Shown here: piece after piece, positions 55,877 to 64,000 of the stretch
How the letters are laid out: every line of letters starts with the position of its first letter
How positions within the stretch are numbered: position 1 is the stretch's first letter
The notes under the pieces: generated by a model
What the model saw: only the letters and a program-made list of their open reading frames with translations
Told to the model about the DNA's origin: nothing
The model's database searches: none
NCBI RefSeq assembly: GCF_016101585.1
Contig: NZ_JACFQG010000001.1
Coordinates: 682,001 to 746,000 of the forward strand
DNA from: Bifidobacterium polysaccharolyticum
GTDB lineage: Bacteria > Actinomycetota > Actinomycetes > Actinomycetales > Bifidobacteriaceae
DNA: 64,000 nucleotides
Direction: 5' to 3'
Made by a program: the position numbers and the translations under genes

Positions 55877-58800
55877 ATGTGCCATCCGGACGCATCTTCC
55901 CGGTCAGCCATTGTTGTAGACCTTTTGAAGGTCATCGTCATTCTTCCAGCCAGCATGATTATCGGCAGCCTCACTGCGGCTGACGCCACCGCGAAAACAA
56001 TCAGCCCACCCCAACCGACAAAATTGGAAGAAACCGCAACAGAACAGCAAAAAGACGCATCCTTCAGCACAGCAACCCCCGTGGTCACACCCAGGCTGGC
56101 GACTGCGACATCCGGCCGCCCGCAAACAGCCTCAACGTCGTACCAGGTCATCTTCGACAGCGCTGACGGCAGCAACGTCGACTCGCAGACCATAGCCGAA
56201 GGCACCCAGGCCAGCCGGCCCGCCAAGGACCCAACCAAGGAGGGTTACCTTTTCGACGGCTGGTTCACCAAAGACGCCAACGGCGACTCAAAGGTGGCCT
56301 ACGACTTCACTCAGCCGGTCACCACAGACCTGACCCTGACCGCCCACTGGACCAAGGGAACCAGCGCCTGGAGCCTCTCCCCCACCTCTGGGAAAACCAC
56401 AGGAGACGCCAAGATCACCCTGACCCCACCCACCAAACCAGAGATACGCTTCAGCCATATTATTCCCGCAAAAATAGAAGGTTCCCAAGCCATCGCTTCG
56501 GACGGCAACCTCTACAGGTGGGGAGACAACAACTACATACTGGGAACCCCTGAAGAAGAAAAGCGCACGCCGAGCCTTATCACTCCGCCAGATGGTGTCC
56601 ACTTCACCCAGGTCAGCACAGGCTACTACCACTCCCTGGCCATCGGTTCGGACGGCAACCTCTACAGCTGGGGACACAACAGTTACGGCGAACTGGGGCG
56701 CGAGACCGTAAGCAAGTCCCCGAAAGACGACCCCGAGATAGACAATCAGCCGGGCCTGGTCACTGCCCCGGCCGGCGTCCGCTTCACCCAAGCCTGCGCA
56801 GGAAAATGGCATTCCCTGGCCCTAGGATCAGACGGCAACCTCTACAGCTGGGGAGAAAACAAGCACGGTGAATTGGGACGCGACACGGGTTCGGCCGCAT
56901 ACGACGTCAAGCCAGGCCAGGTGCCCATGCCAGCAGGCATCACGAAAATAACCCAGCTCAGTGCAGGAACCTTCTACTCAATGGCCCTCGACTCGGACGG
57001 CGATCTCTACACCTGGGGGGACAACAGTTATGACGAACTGGGACGCGACACCGCTTTGGCGGGAAAAGACGGCCAACCGGTCAAAGTGCCCACCCCGGAA
57101 GGCATCACAAAATTCACTTGGATCGCGGCCGGAGAGTGGACATCCCTGGCCACTGGCTCAGACGGCAGCCTATACAGCTGGGGATGGAACGAACACGGCC
57201 AGCTAGGACGGGACACCGGCGGTTATCCCTACCGTGACGGCAGACCGGGCAAGGTGACCATGCCGGCAGGCGTCGCAAAATTCACCCAGGTCAGCACAGA
57301 ACTCAGGCATACCCTGGCCCTGGGATCGGACGGCAACCTCTACAGCTGGGGAGAAAACAATCGGGGCCAGCTGGGACGCGACACCGGATCAGCTTTATAC
57401 GGTACCAAGCCAGGCAAGGTCACCGTGCCGACAGGCGTCGCAAAATTCACCCAGGTCAGCGCAGGCTATTCCCATTCCCTGGCCATCGGCTCCGACGGCA
57501 ACCTCTACAGCTGGGGAGAAAACAAGTACGGCCAGCTGGGACGCCGCACCAGCGGCAACTACGACAGCCGTCCCGGCATGGTCGCCTTCCCCGAGGATCC
57601 CAAACCCGACAAGGTGAGTTTCGGCGGGACGCCCGGCACCAACCTGACCGCCAACACGGACGGCACCTGGAGCGTCACCACACCCAGACATGAGCATGGC
57701 AGGGTGGATGTGGCCGTCACCTGGAAGATGAACGGCAAGCGTCCAGACGCACATCTGCCCTACAGGTACCTGGGCACTTACCTTATTGATTTCGACCCTG
57801 CCGGTGGCATTGGGTTCTACCTCCAACTCGTGACCGAGGGCGACCATGTGAAACGCCCCGCCAAGGATCCAACCAAGAGGGGCTACCTGTTCGACGGCTG
57901 GTTCACCGGCGATACAGCCTACGATTTCAGCAGGCCGGTCACCGGCAAGGTGAACCTGACCGCCCACTGGAGCAGCGCCGACACCAAGTGGAAGCTCGAC
58001 AAGGCCAGCGGTCCCGAGTCAGGCGGCCAGACCGTCACACTGACCCCGCCACTGAAACGCGGCATCCGCATCAGCCAAGTCGACGGAGGAGACCTCCATT
58101 CCGGGGCTGTGGGCTCCGATGGCAGCCTCTACACCTGGGGAGACAACAGCAGCCATGGGCAGCTGGGCCGCGACACCGCCGACAAGCAGGACAGCCATCC
58201 CGGCAGAGCGGAGGCCCCTGCAGGCGTCAACTTCGTACATGCCAGCACAGGCTATGGATTTTCCGTGGCCCTGGGCTCCGATGGCAGCCTCTATACCTGG
58301 GGAGACAACAGCCGAGGCCAGCTGGGCCGTGCCGTCACCAGCAGCAAACCAGCCAACAGGCCCAACAAGGTGGAGTCCCCGGCAGGCATCACCTTCACCC
58401 AGGCGAGCGCAGGCGAATCGCATGTGGTAGCCGTGGGCTCGGACGGCAACCTCTACACCTGGGGAGACAACAGCGCCGGCCGACTGGGCCGCGACACCAG
58501 CAGCATCCCGGCAAACAAGCCTGGAAAAGCCGACACTCCGGCAGACGTCACTTTCAGTAGCGTCAGTGCAGGCTGGTGCCACACAGTGGCTCTCGACACT
58601 CAAGGGAATGTGTACACCTGGGGTGGCAACACCCGCGGCGAACTCGGGCGCAGCACCACCAGCACTCCGGCAGACAAGCCCGGCAAGGCCGACACACCTG
58701 CAGGCATCGTCTTCACCCAGGCCAGCGCAGGCGGAAGCCACTCCGTGGCCGTAAGCGACGATGGCAGCCTCTACACCTGGGGCAATCCCGACAATGGACG

Positions 58801-59491
58801 CTTGGGCCGCGACACCAGTAGCACACCTGCTGACAAGCCAGGCAAAGCCAACATCCCGGCAGATCTCGCCTTCACCCAAGCCAGCGCAGGAGACGAACAT
58901 TCCATCGCCTTAGGTTCCGACGGCAGCCTCTACACCTGGGGAGACAACGCCAATGGACAGCTGGGCCGCGACACCAGCAAAACCCCGGCAGACATGCCAG
59001 GCAAAACCGATACGCCGGCAGGCATCACGTTCACCCAAGCCAGCGCAGGAGCATGGCACAGTCTGGCCCTGGGCTCTGACGGCAACCTCTACAGCTGGGG
59101 AGACAACACCAACGGGCAACTGGGCCGCGACGCCGGCAACACCCAGGCCGCCAGCCCGGCCATGGACAATTTCCCCGGGCAAGGCACCCCCACGCATGTC
59201 CTGTTCGACAATGTGGAAGCCCCTGACCTGACCAAGAACCACGACGGCACCTGGACGGCGACCACGCCGGCACACATGCCCGGCACGTCAACCGTCACCA
59301 TCGACTGGAGGCTGGATGGAGCAGCCCAAACCCCCGATACCAGCAACACGTATCGGTACACCTCCATCAGCCTGCTGCCTTCGGCAGGAGGAGGCGGCCT
59401 GCTTCCCCTGTTAGTCGCCGGGCTGCTCGCCTTCACATGCGCTGCAGCAGCCAGACGCCACCGGCTGGGAACCCTCAGCCGACAACAATAA
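55877..59491 (+). CDS. R8: divergent RCC1-propeller/InlB-repeat protein with LPSAG anchor
   Basis: About 1204 residues from ATG 55877 (in-frame ATG at 55814 and 55796 are alternatives). A shorter stalk, InlB repeat about 86-155, seven blades about 188-561, InlB repeat about 631-703, seven blades about 728-1088, then a C-terminal immunoglobulin-like segment with its own sequence (PDLTKNHDGTWTATTP) and an LPSAG at about 1166 in place of LPLTG, before a hydrophobic tail and RRHRLG. The signal region (HPDASSRSAIVVDLLKVIVI) is less typical. The second propeller closely resembles the first propeller of R2, and the two share blade-linker motifs such as TPADKPGKAD. No G-tract. It ends the array. Confidence 0.87.
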   Translation: MCHPDASSRSAIVVDLLKVIVILPASMIIGSLTAADATAKTISPPQPTKLEETATEQQKDASFSTATPVVTPRLATATSGRPQTASTSYQVIFDSADGSNVDSQTIAEGTQASRPAKDPTKEGYLFDGWFTKDANGDSKVAYDFTQPVTTDLTLTAHWTKGTSAWSLSPTSGKTTGDAKITLTPPTKPEIRFSHIIPAKIEGSQAIASDGNLYRWGDNNYILGTPEEEKRTPSLITPPDGVHFTQVSTGYYHSLAIGSDGNLYSWGHNSYGELGRETVSKSPKDDPEIDNQPGLVTAPAGVRFTQACAGKWHSLALGSDGNLYSWGENKHGELGRDTGSAAYDVKPGQVPMPAGITKITQLSAGTFYSMALDSDGDLYTWGDNSYDELGRDTALAGKDGQPVKVPTPEGITKFTWIAAGEWTSLATGSDGSLYSWGWNEHGQLGRDTGGYPYRDGRPGKVTMPAGVAKFTQVSTELRHTLALGSDGNLYSWGENNRGQLGRDTGSALYGTKPGKVTVPTGVAKFTQVSAGYSHSLAIGSDGNLYSWGENKYGQLGRRTSGNYDSRPGMVAFPEDPKPDKVSFGGTPGTNLTANTDGTWSVTTPRHEHGRVDVAVTWKMNGKRPDAHLPYRYLGTYLIDFDPAGGIGFYLQLVTEGDHVKRPAKDPTKRGYLFDGWFTGDTAYDFSRPVTGKVNLTAHWSSADTKWKLDKASGPESGGQTVTLTPPLKRGIRISQVDGGDLHSGAVGSDGSLYTWGDNSSHGQLGRDTADKQDSHPGRAEAPAGVNFVHASTGYGFSVALGSDGSLYTWGDNSRGQLGRAVTSSKPANRPNKVESPAGITFTQASAGESHVVAVGSDGNLYTWGDNSAGRLGRDTSSIPANKPGKADTPADVTFSSVSAGWCHTVALDTQGNVYTWGGNTRGELGRSTTSTPADKPGKADTPAGIVFTQASAGGSHSVAVSDDGSLYTWGNPDNGRLGRDTSSTPADKPGKANIPADLAFTQASAGDEHSIALGSDGSLYTWGDNANGQLGRDTSKTPADMPGKTDTPAGITFTQASAGAWHSLALGSDGNLYSWGDNTNGQLGRDAGNTQAASPAMDNFPGQGTPTHVLFDNVEAPDLTKNHDGTWTATTPAHMPGTSTVTIDWRLDGAAQTPDTSNTYRYTSISLLPSAGGGGLLPLLVAGLLAFTCAAAARRHRLGTLSRQQ

Positions 59492-59554
59492 AGACTTCTC
59501 TTGTGTAAGAAGGTCCGGGTTATCACTATCCCCAACACAAAGCCCGGACCACAG

Positions 59555-59591
59555 GGGTGGCCCCAACTCCCCCGACGCAATGGGGCCACCC
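59555..59591 (+). terminator. R8 terminator
   Basis: GGGTGGCCCC (59555-59564) pairs with GGGGCCACCC (59582-59591), preceded by a GGTCCGGG/CCCGGACC stem. The T-run is short. Confidence 0.7.
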
Positions 59592-59675
59592 ATATACTTC
59601 CTTCAGACCGGCAATGGCATCGCATGGCAACATCGCCAATATGGACAATGGCTTATACCGCGACATTACCGTATA

Positions 59676-59687
59676 TGTAGCGCTACA
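59676..59687. promoter_or_regulatory. LacI-family operator upstream of the GH146-type gene
   Basis: TGTAGCGCTACA is a perfect 12-bp palindrome with central CG, the form bound by LacI/GalR regulators, inside TACCGTATA-TGTAGCGCTACA-ATTATCG and 92 bp before the enzyme start. The LacI gene at 62208 is the obvious candidate binder. The nearby TATA-like stretch could be the -10. Confidence 0.6.
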
Positions 59688-59778
59688 ATTATCGTCAGCA
59701 ACGCCGACGACTCAGCCACCACAGGCCTGTCCGAACGGCACCCCGAACACCGCCGGCGAATCGTCGCAAGGAGGAGCC

Positions 59779-62202
59779 ATGACCGACGCACGCCATCAAT
59801 CCCAATCCGCGCAAAACCATCCTGGACCGGATGTCCGCTTCACACCATCCCAGGTCCGACTGACCCCCGGCAGCATCTACGCCGATGCACAGCAGGCCGG
59901 CTCGGACTACCTGCTGAGTCTGGATCCCGATCGCCTCCTGGCCCCCTATCGGCGAGAGGCAGGTCTGCCCGCCAAGGCGGATCCATACCCCAACTGGGAG
60001 TCCATGGGTCTGGACGGCCACATCGGCGGCCACTACCTGTCCGGACTGGCGGCCTACTGGCAGAGTATGCAAACCTGGCCCTTCCTGGAGCGCGCCACCC
60101 GCATGCTGACCGGCCTGCTCGAATGCCAGGAGGCCTCGGGCGACGGCTTCCTGGGCGGCATGCCTCACAGCGCCGAGCTCTTCCGGAACCTGCGGCAGGG
60201 TCACGTGCAGGCCCAGTCCTTCGATCTGCTGGGCTCCTGGGTGCCCCTCTACAACCTGCACAAGCTCTTTGCCGGCCTGCTGGACTGCTGGCAGTCCTTC
60301 CAAACCAAGAGCGCCTCCGACATGGCCCGCGTTATGGTCCTGCGCTTGGCCGACTGGTGGTGCGACCTGGTGGACAATATCGACGAACAGAATTTTCAGA
60401 CCATGCTGACCTGCGAGTACGGGGGCCTGAACGAGGCCTTCGCCCGCCTCTATCAGCTGACCGGAAAGGACCGCTATCTCCGCCAGGCCCGTCGCTTGAC
60501 CGACCGCCCCTTCTTCGAACCGCTGGCCGCAGGCAAGGACCAGCTGACCGGCCTGCACGCCAATACACAGATACCCAAGGTCCTGGGATACGAGCGTCTG
60601 GCCGAGATCACCGGAGACGAGGCCTTCCGCAAAGCCGTGGACACCTTCTGGCATGGGGTGGTGGACAAGCGCACGGTCTCCATCGGGGCCCACTCCATCT
60701 CCGAGCATTTCAATCCACCCGATGATTTCTCGGCCATGGTCACCTCCCGCGAGGGCCTGGAGACCTGCAACAGCTACAACATGGCCAAGCTGGCACTGCG
60801 CCTTTACGACCGCACCGGACAGGCCCGCTACCTGGATTTCTATGAGCGGGTACTGGTCAACCATCTGGTATCCACGGTGGGCATCCGCGAGCATGGCTTC
60901 GTCTACTTCACCCCCATGCGACCCCGGCACTATAGGGTCTATTCCAGCGCACAGCGTTCCTTCTGGTGCTGCGTGGGCACCGGCCTGGAAAACCACGCCC
61001 GCTACGGCGCCATGATCTTCGAGCGCCGACCCGGAAATAATCCTGACCAGGAATCCGCGTCTCTGGCAGTCAACCTCTTCATCCCCGCCAGCCTGGACTG
61101 GTCCCAGCGCGGGCTGCGGATCAGCCTGGTCTACTCTCCCGGCCCCGGGACCACCAATATTGGATGCCTGGATCTAGAAGCCGAAGACCAAAGCCAGCAG
61201 ACCCTGGACCTCTACCTGCGTCATCCCTGGTGGCTGGAGGATGCCAACTACCGGATCAGGCAAGGCCAGGCAAACATGACCGTCGAGCCGGCGAAGTCCG
61301 ATTCGGATGGCAGCCCCCGCTTCGACCACCTGCATCTGACTTGGACCGGCCGAGTGAGCCTGGAGCTGCGCCACCAGGTCCGGGTGACTGCCGAGCCGCT
61401 GCCGGACGGTTCGGACTGGGTCAGCCTGCTGCGCGGCGTCAAGGTCATGGCCGCCCGCAGCGACGATGCCGACCTGATAGGTCTGAAGGCTGACGACTCC
61501 CGTGCCGGGCACATCGCCTCCGGCCCCCTGCGTCCGCTGGGCGACCTGCCCGTGCTCCAGGGAGCGCCCCAGGACTTCCTGCTGCCCCACCCCCAGGACG
61601 ACGGCGCCATAGAAGTGGCCGTCTCCAGACCCAAGACCGGAAAACAGGGGTGGACCGATTCACGCCTGCTACTGGTCCCCTTCACTTCCATCGAAGCCTC
61701 GCGATACTCGGTCTACCTGCCCTGGGCGAAGGATGGCGATAAGGACCGTGTCCACCGAGCCCTGGAAGAGATCGATGCACAGGAACAGGCCCATGAGCTG
61801 CAGGTCTGCGACCGGGTGGACTGCGGGTCCCAGCAGTCCGAAATCGACCACAAGTATCAGGGCAGGAATGACCGGCAGGAGCTGATTGAGGGAATCAACA
61901 CCCGTCACGCCCTAGCTGGGGGCTGCTTCTCATACCGGCTGCGGGATGCCACCGGCGGCGCGAAAATGCTGGAGGTCACCATGCGGGACCAGGACAGCGC
62001 CGCACCCTACTCCCTGCGGACGGAGGGCCTGGAATTGGGCCAGCCCGTAAGAAGCCGCGAAAACGGCAGAATATTGGACCGCTACCCCCTGACCGGTCGT
62101 GGATTGGACGCTCTGCCCGACCGGGCTGTCAGGGTACAGGTCCAAGCCGGAGACGAAGGTCCCACCCCTGACCTGCTGACTCTGACACTGATTCGCGGTT
62201 GA
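59779..62202 (+). CDS. DUF1680 / GH146-type beta-L-arabinofuranosidase
   Basis: An 807-residue relative of the GH127 enzyme but of the GH146-like branch (DUF1680). Visible: an (alpha/alpha)6 barrel with LGSWVPLYNLHKLFAGLLD, acid/base E309 in SISEHFNP, E328 and C330 in GLETCNSYNMAKL, and the C397-C398 pair in FWCCVGTGLENHARYG. The glutamate and cysteines match the zinc-thiolate site, with a cysteine nucleophile in this clan. A beta-sandwich tail follows. There is no signal peptide, so it is cytoplasmic. ATG 59779 has AAGGAGG just upstream. Probable role: removing beta-L-arabinofuranose from imported plant pectin or glycoprotein fragments. It is probably controlled by the LacI protein encoded convergently at 62208 (stop codons 5 bp apart). 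Confidence 0.88.
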   Translation: MTDARHQSQSAQNHPGPDVRFTPSQVRLTPGSIYADAQQAGSDYLLSLDPDRLLAPYRREAGLPAKADPYPNWESMGLDGHIGGHYLSGLAAYWQSMQTWPFLERATRMLTGLLECQEASGDGFLGGMPHSAELFRNLRQGHVQAQSFDLLGSWVPLYNLHKLFAGLLDCWQSFQTKSASDMARVMVLRLADWWCDLVDNIDEQNFQTMLTCEYGGLNEAFARLYQLTGKDRYLRQARRLTDRPFFEPLAAGKDQLTGLHANTQIPKVLGYERLAEITGDEAFRKAVDTFWHGVVDKRTVSIGAHSISEHFNPPDDFSAMVTSREGLETCNSYNMAKLALRLYDRTGQARYLDFYERVLVNHLVSTVGIREHGFVYFTPMRPRHYRVYSSAQRSFWCCVGTGLENHARYGAMIFERRPGNNPDQESASLAVNLFIPASLDWSQRGLRISLVYSPGPGTTNIGCLDLEAEDQSQQTLDLYLRHPWWLEDANYRIRQGQANMTVEPAKSDSDGSPRFDHLHLTWTGRVSLELRHQVRVTAEPLPDGSDWVSLLRGVKVMAARSDDADLIGLKADDSRAGHIASGPLRPLGDLPVLQGAPQDFLLPHPQDDGAIEVAVSRPKTGKQGWTDSRLLLVPFTSIEASRYSVYLPWAKDGDKDRVHRALEEIDAQEQAHELQVCDRVDCGSQQSEIDHKYQGRNDRQELIEGINTRHALAGGCFSYRLRDATGGAKMLEVTMRDQDSAAPYSLRTEGLELGQPVRSRENGRILDRYPLTGRGLDALPDRAVRVQVQAGDEGPTPDLLTLTLIRG

Positions 62203-62207
62203 AGCGC

Positions 62208-63236
62208 TCAGGACCGGGCTGTACTGCCAGCCTCCACCAGCGTGAAGGGCAGGTCCACCTGCTCGGGCTGATGTCTGCTGGGCGGATCTTTCATCCGAGC
62301 CATGAGCAGTCGCAAGCACTCGGCCGCCACCCGGTCAGTGTCTACGCGAATGGTCGAAAGGGCAGGTGTAAGGAAGCGGGACACTTCCAGCCCGTCGAAA
62401 CCAATCAGTGCAACCTGCTCGGGCACCCGCACCCCATGTGCACCCAGCGCGTGCAGGGCCCCGATGGCCACCACATCCGTCAGGGCAAAGACCCCGTCAA
62501 AATCCCTGCGGCGAGTCAGCAGAACGGCCATGGCCTGGTCGGCGCTGCCCTGATCCCAGTCGCAGTCGACAACATCTTCAGATCCTAGGCTGATTCCATG
62601 ACCTTGTGCTGCCTGCATGGCACCCAAGAGTCGCTGTTCCCGCCCTAGGCTGGTCTGAGCCAGCTGGTCTGGGGCTTTATAGGCGGTGCCAAGAACAAGA
62701 ATCCGCCGGCAACCATGGTCTATTAGATGCTCCACTGCTGCCTGGGCACCCTGTCGGTTAGGACTGCGAACGGTGTCTACAGACGAGTCCAGCCGCGGAC
62801 CGTCGAAAACCACCAAGGGATAGCGCCGATTGAGCGCGGCGATAGAGTCAGCGGACAGGACCGGCGCGGACAGGATGGTTCCCTCGCAAAATTGGGTGGC
62901 GATGTCTGCCACCATGGATGACTCGTAGCTGGCCATCTGCCGCGTCTGCTGGATTAGCGTCTGATACCCCATGCTGAAGGCCTGATCCGATACCGCCGCC
63001 GCCAGGGCCGCCGAGAAGGGCGAACGGTCCAGCTCCACAGTGGAGAAGCCGATGATCCCGGACCTGCCCGAGCTGAGTCGCCGGGCCGCCAGATTGGGCC
63101 GGTATCCCAGACGTTGCGCCGCCTCCAACACCCGACGCGCCGTAGCAGGTTTGACTGAGGATTTGCCCCGTAGGGCATTGGATGCAGTCATTCGCGACAC
63201 CCCGGCCTCACCGGCCACATCGTCCAAAGTCGTCAC
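62208..63236 (-). CDS. LacI family regulator, likely of the GH146-type gene
   Basis: A 342-residue repressor. The N-terminal HTH (TTLDDVAGEAGVSRMTASNA) and hinge helix region (RRLSSGRSGIIG) are followed by a periplasmic-binding-protein-like sensor (FDGVFALTDVVAIGALHALG, IGFDGLEVS). GTG 63236 is preferred to GTG 63257 because the protein then starts MTTLDDVA as in most LacI proteins and has GAGGG upstream. It is convergent with the arabinofuranosidase gene (5 bp between stops). Probable inducer: L-arabinose or an arabinose disaccharide. Confidence 0.87.
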   Translation of the reverse strand: MTTLDDVAGEAGVSRMTASNALRGKSSVKPATARRVLEAAQRLGYRPNLAARRLSSGRSGIIGFSTVELDRSPFSAALAAAVSDQAFSMGYQTLIQQTRQMASYESSMVADIATQFCEGTILSAPVLSADSIAALNRRYPLVVFDGPRLDSSVDTVRSPNRQGAQAAVEHLIDHGCRRILVLGTAYKAPDQLAQTSLGREQRLLGAMQAAQGHGISLGSEDVVDCDWDQGSADQAMAVLLTRRRDFDGVFALTDVVAIGALHALGAHGVRVPEQVALIGFDGLEVSRFLTPALSTIRVDTDRVAAECLRLLMARMKDPPSRHQPEQVDLPFTLVEAGSTARS

Positions 63237-63597
63237 TATGGTCGTCGCTTCCCTCACGCCCGATTTGTCAGCTCATTCTATCGCCGGGCAGACAAGGACT
63301 TAAAGGTGAATATTAATTGACGGTGCGCCGCTTACGCGCCGCTTTCGCTACTACCGCGGTTGGTTAACAATACAGCTATATTTTCTTTCGATGGTATGTT
63401 CAATGCTGAAGTGGTGAGGATCTGAGCGCTTTTCGTCATGGCCTTTTCGACTGGTGCAGTGCTGACGCTGACACACCGGGCAGCTTTTCGCCAGACAAGA
63501 CGTTTATAGGCAAGCGATGATGGCTTCGCTTGCTGTTAGCGGAGGGGCTTTGATTTCATGCGTCTGGCTTCCCGTCTGCGTCGTGCATCGGCGATGA
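63237..63597. other. 361-bp gap upstream of the LacI gene
   Basis: Should hold the leftward LacI promoter. Contains GTGCGCCGCTTACGCGCCGC, which can form a hairpin, and an ATG at 63558 (MRLASRLRRAS) that may be the relic start of the adjacent R9 fragment. No gene was recognised. Confidence 0.4.
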
Positions 63598-64000
63598 TGG
63601 CAGGGCAAGCCAGGCAGAATCAATGCCAGCACGGCACCCACCGTGGAGACAGCCAGTATGGACGGCCAGCCACTGGCACTCACCAAAACCAGCGACACCT
63701 GGCAGACGAATATACCTGCACACACGTCCGGAAAAGCCGCCATTCTCATCACCGGCAAACAAAACAACCAGTCCTTCACCAGGAGCCTCGAATACATGGT
63801 CGACCAGACTCTGACCAGAGACGCCCAGTCTGGCTCCACCTACACGGTAAGCTTCAATGCAACCGGAGGAAGCCAGGCACCCCAACCCCGACAGATTCCC
63901 TACCCGTACGGGCGAGTGCAGCGGCCCTACCCAAATCCGACGCGAAGCGACTACCAGTTCGAAGGATGGTTCACCGGCAACACCGCTACGACTTCAGCAC
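63598..64000 (+). pseudogene. R9: decayed RCC1/InlB-family fragment, continuing beyond the window
   Basis: Open from 63598 (stop TGA at 63595). It reads an immunoglobulin-like segment (ASMDGQPLALTKTSDTWQTN, IPAHTSGKAAILITG, SLEYMVD), then an InlB-type repeat (STYTVSFNATGGSQAP, YQFEGWFTGNT) similar to those of R1-R8. At about 63985 one base is missing relative to the family (AACACCGCTACGACTTC where the others read AACACCGCCTACGACTTC), so the YDFS motif is out of frame. No RCC1 blades are seen before the window ends. Confidence 0.65.

Noticed and set aside
26210-59140. Regularly repeated short sequences resembling a CRISPR or tandem-repeat array
   Set aside because: The repeats encode RCC1 blade motifs in frame, vary in spacing and sequence, and no cas genes are present.
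25517-59491. RCC1 domains as a Ran-type nucleotide exchange factor
   Set aside because: The proteins carry signal peptides and sortase signals, so they are extracellular; homology is to the propeller fold only.

Overview
The window looks like the chromosome of a Bifidobacterium. It is GC-rich, its genes have clear Shine-Dalgarno sites, it carries the very large two-part 2-hydroxyacyl-CoA-dehydratase-type activase seen in bifidobacteria, and it encodes several plant-glycan hydrolases with LacI and AraC regulators. The set of arabinofuranosidases and giant sortase-anchored proteins would suit an insect-gut (bee-associated) lineage, but the species is an inference and was not shown.

Region 1 (1-25.2 kb) is ordinary and metabolic. 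It holds a TetR regulator cut by the window edge, glutamate-cysteine ligase, a dead GH42 beta-galactosidase fragment, a GH30 hydrolase, a LacA/Maa-type acetyltransferase, the 1840-aa activase, xseA-xseB, a membrane-tethered endonuclease/exonuclease/phosphatase-fold protein, tRNA-Arg(CCT), a Fic protein whose motif histidine is glutamine, a methyltransferase, an AraC regulator, decayed solute-binding and membrane-protein remnants, a GH127 beta-L-arabinofuranosidase translationally coupled to a POT/MFS transporter with a divergent AraC regulator, a putative zincin and a lipoprotein. A 14-G tract and a perfect 19-bp inverted repeat lie between genes here.

Region 2 (25.4-59.6 kb) is the notable part: eight giant same-strand genes, called R1 to R8 here, interrupted only by an ABC-exporter/TetR operon at 34.6-37.1 kb. 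Each encodes a signal peptide, a Pro/Ser/Thr-rich stalk, InlB-B-type repeats, one or two RCC1 beta-propellers (almost always exactly seven blades) and a C-terminal LPLTG sortase signal. Each gene is a self-contained cassette with its own leader and a near-identical terminator. In R1, R3 and R7 the stalk is split by a run of exactly 12 G. It is followed at once by a conserved element with a stop codon in each of the two closed frames, so 11 or 14 G would restore a full-length protein and 12 or 13 G truncate it to about 65 residues. R2 lacks the tract but carries an amber codon in its first blade. R4, R5, R6 and R8 are open. This reads as a phase-variable, domain-shuffling family of surface beta-propeller proteins.

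Region 3 (59.6-64 kb) holds a GH146-type arabinofuranosidase with a LacI-type palindromic operator, a convergent LacI regulator, and a decayed R-family fragment (R9) that runs off the window. The RCC1 array therefore sits between two beta-L-arabinofuranosidase loci. Whether its proteins bind plant or host glycans is unknown.
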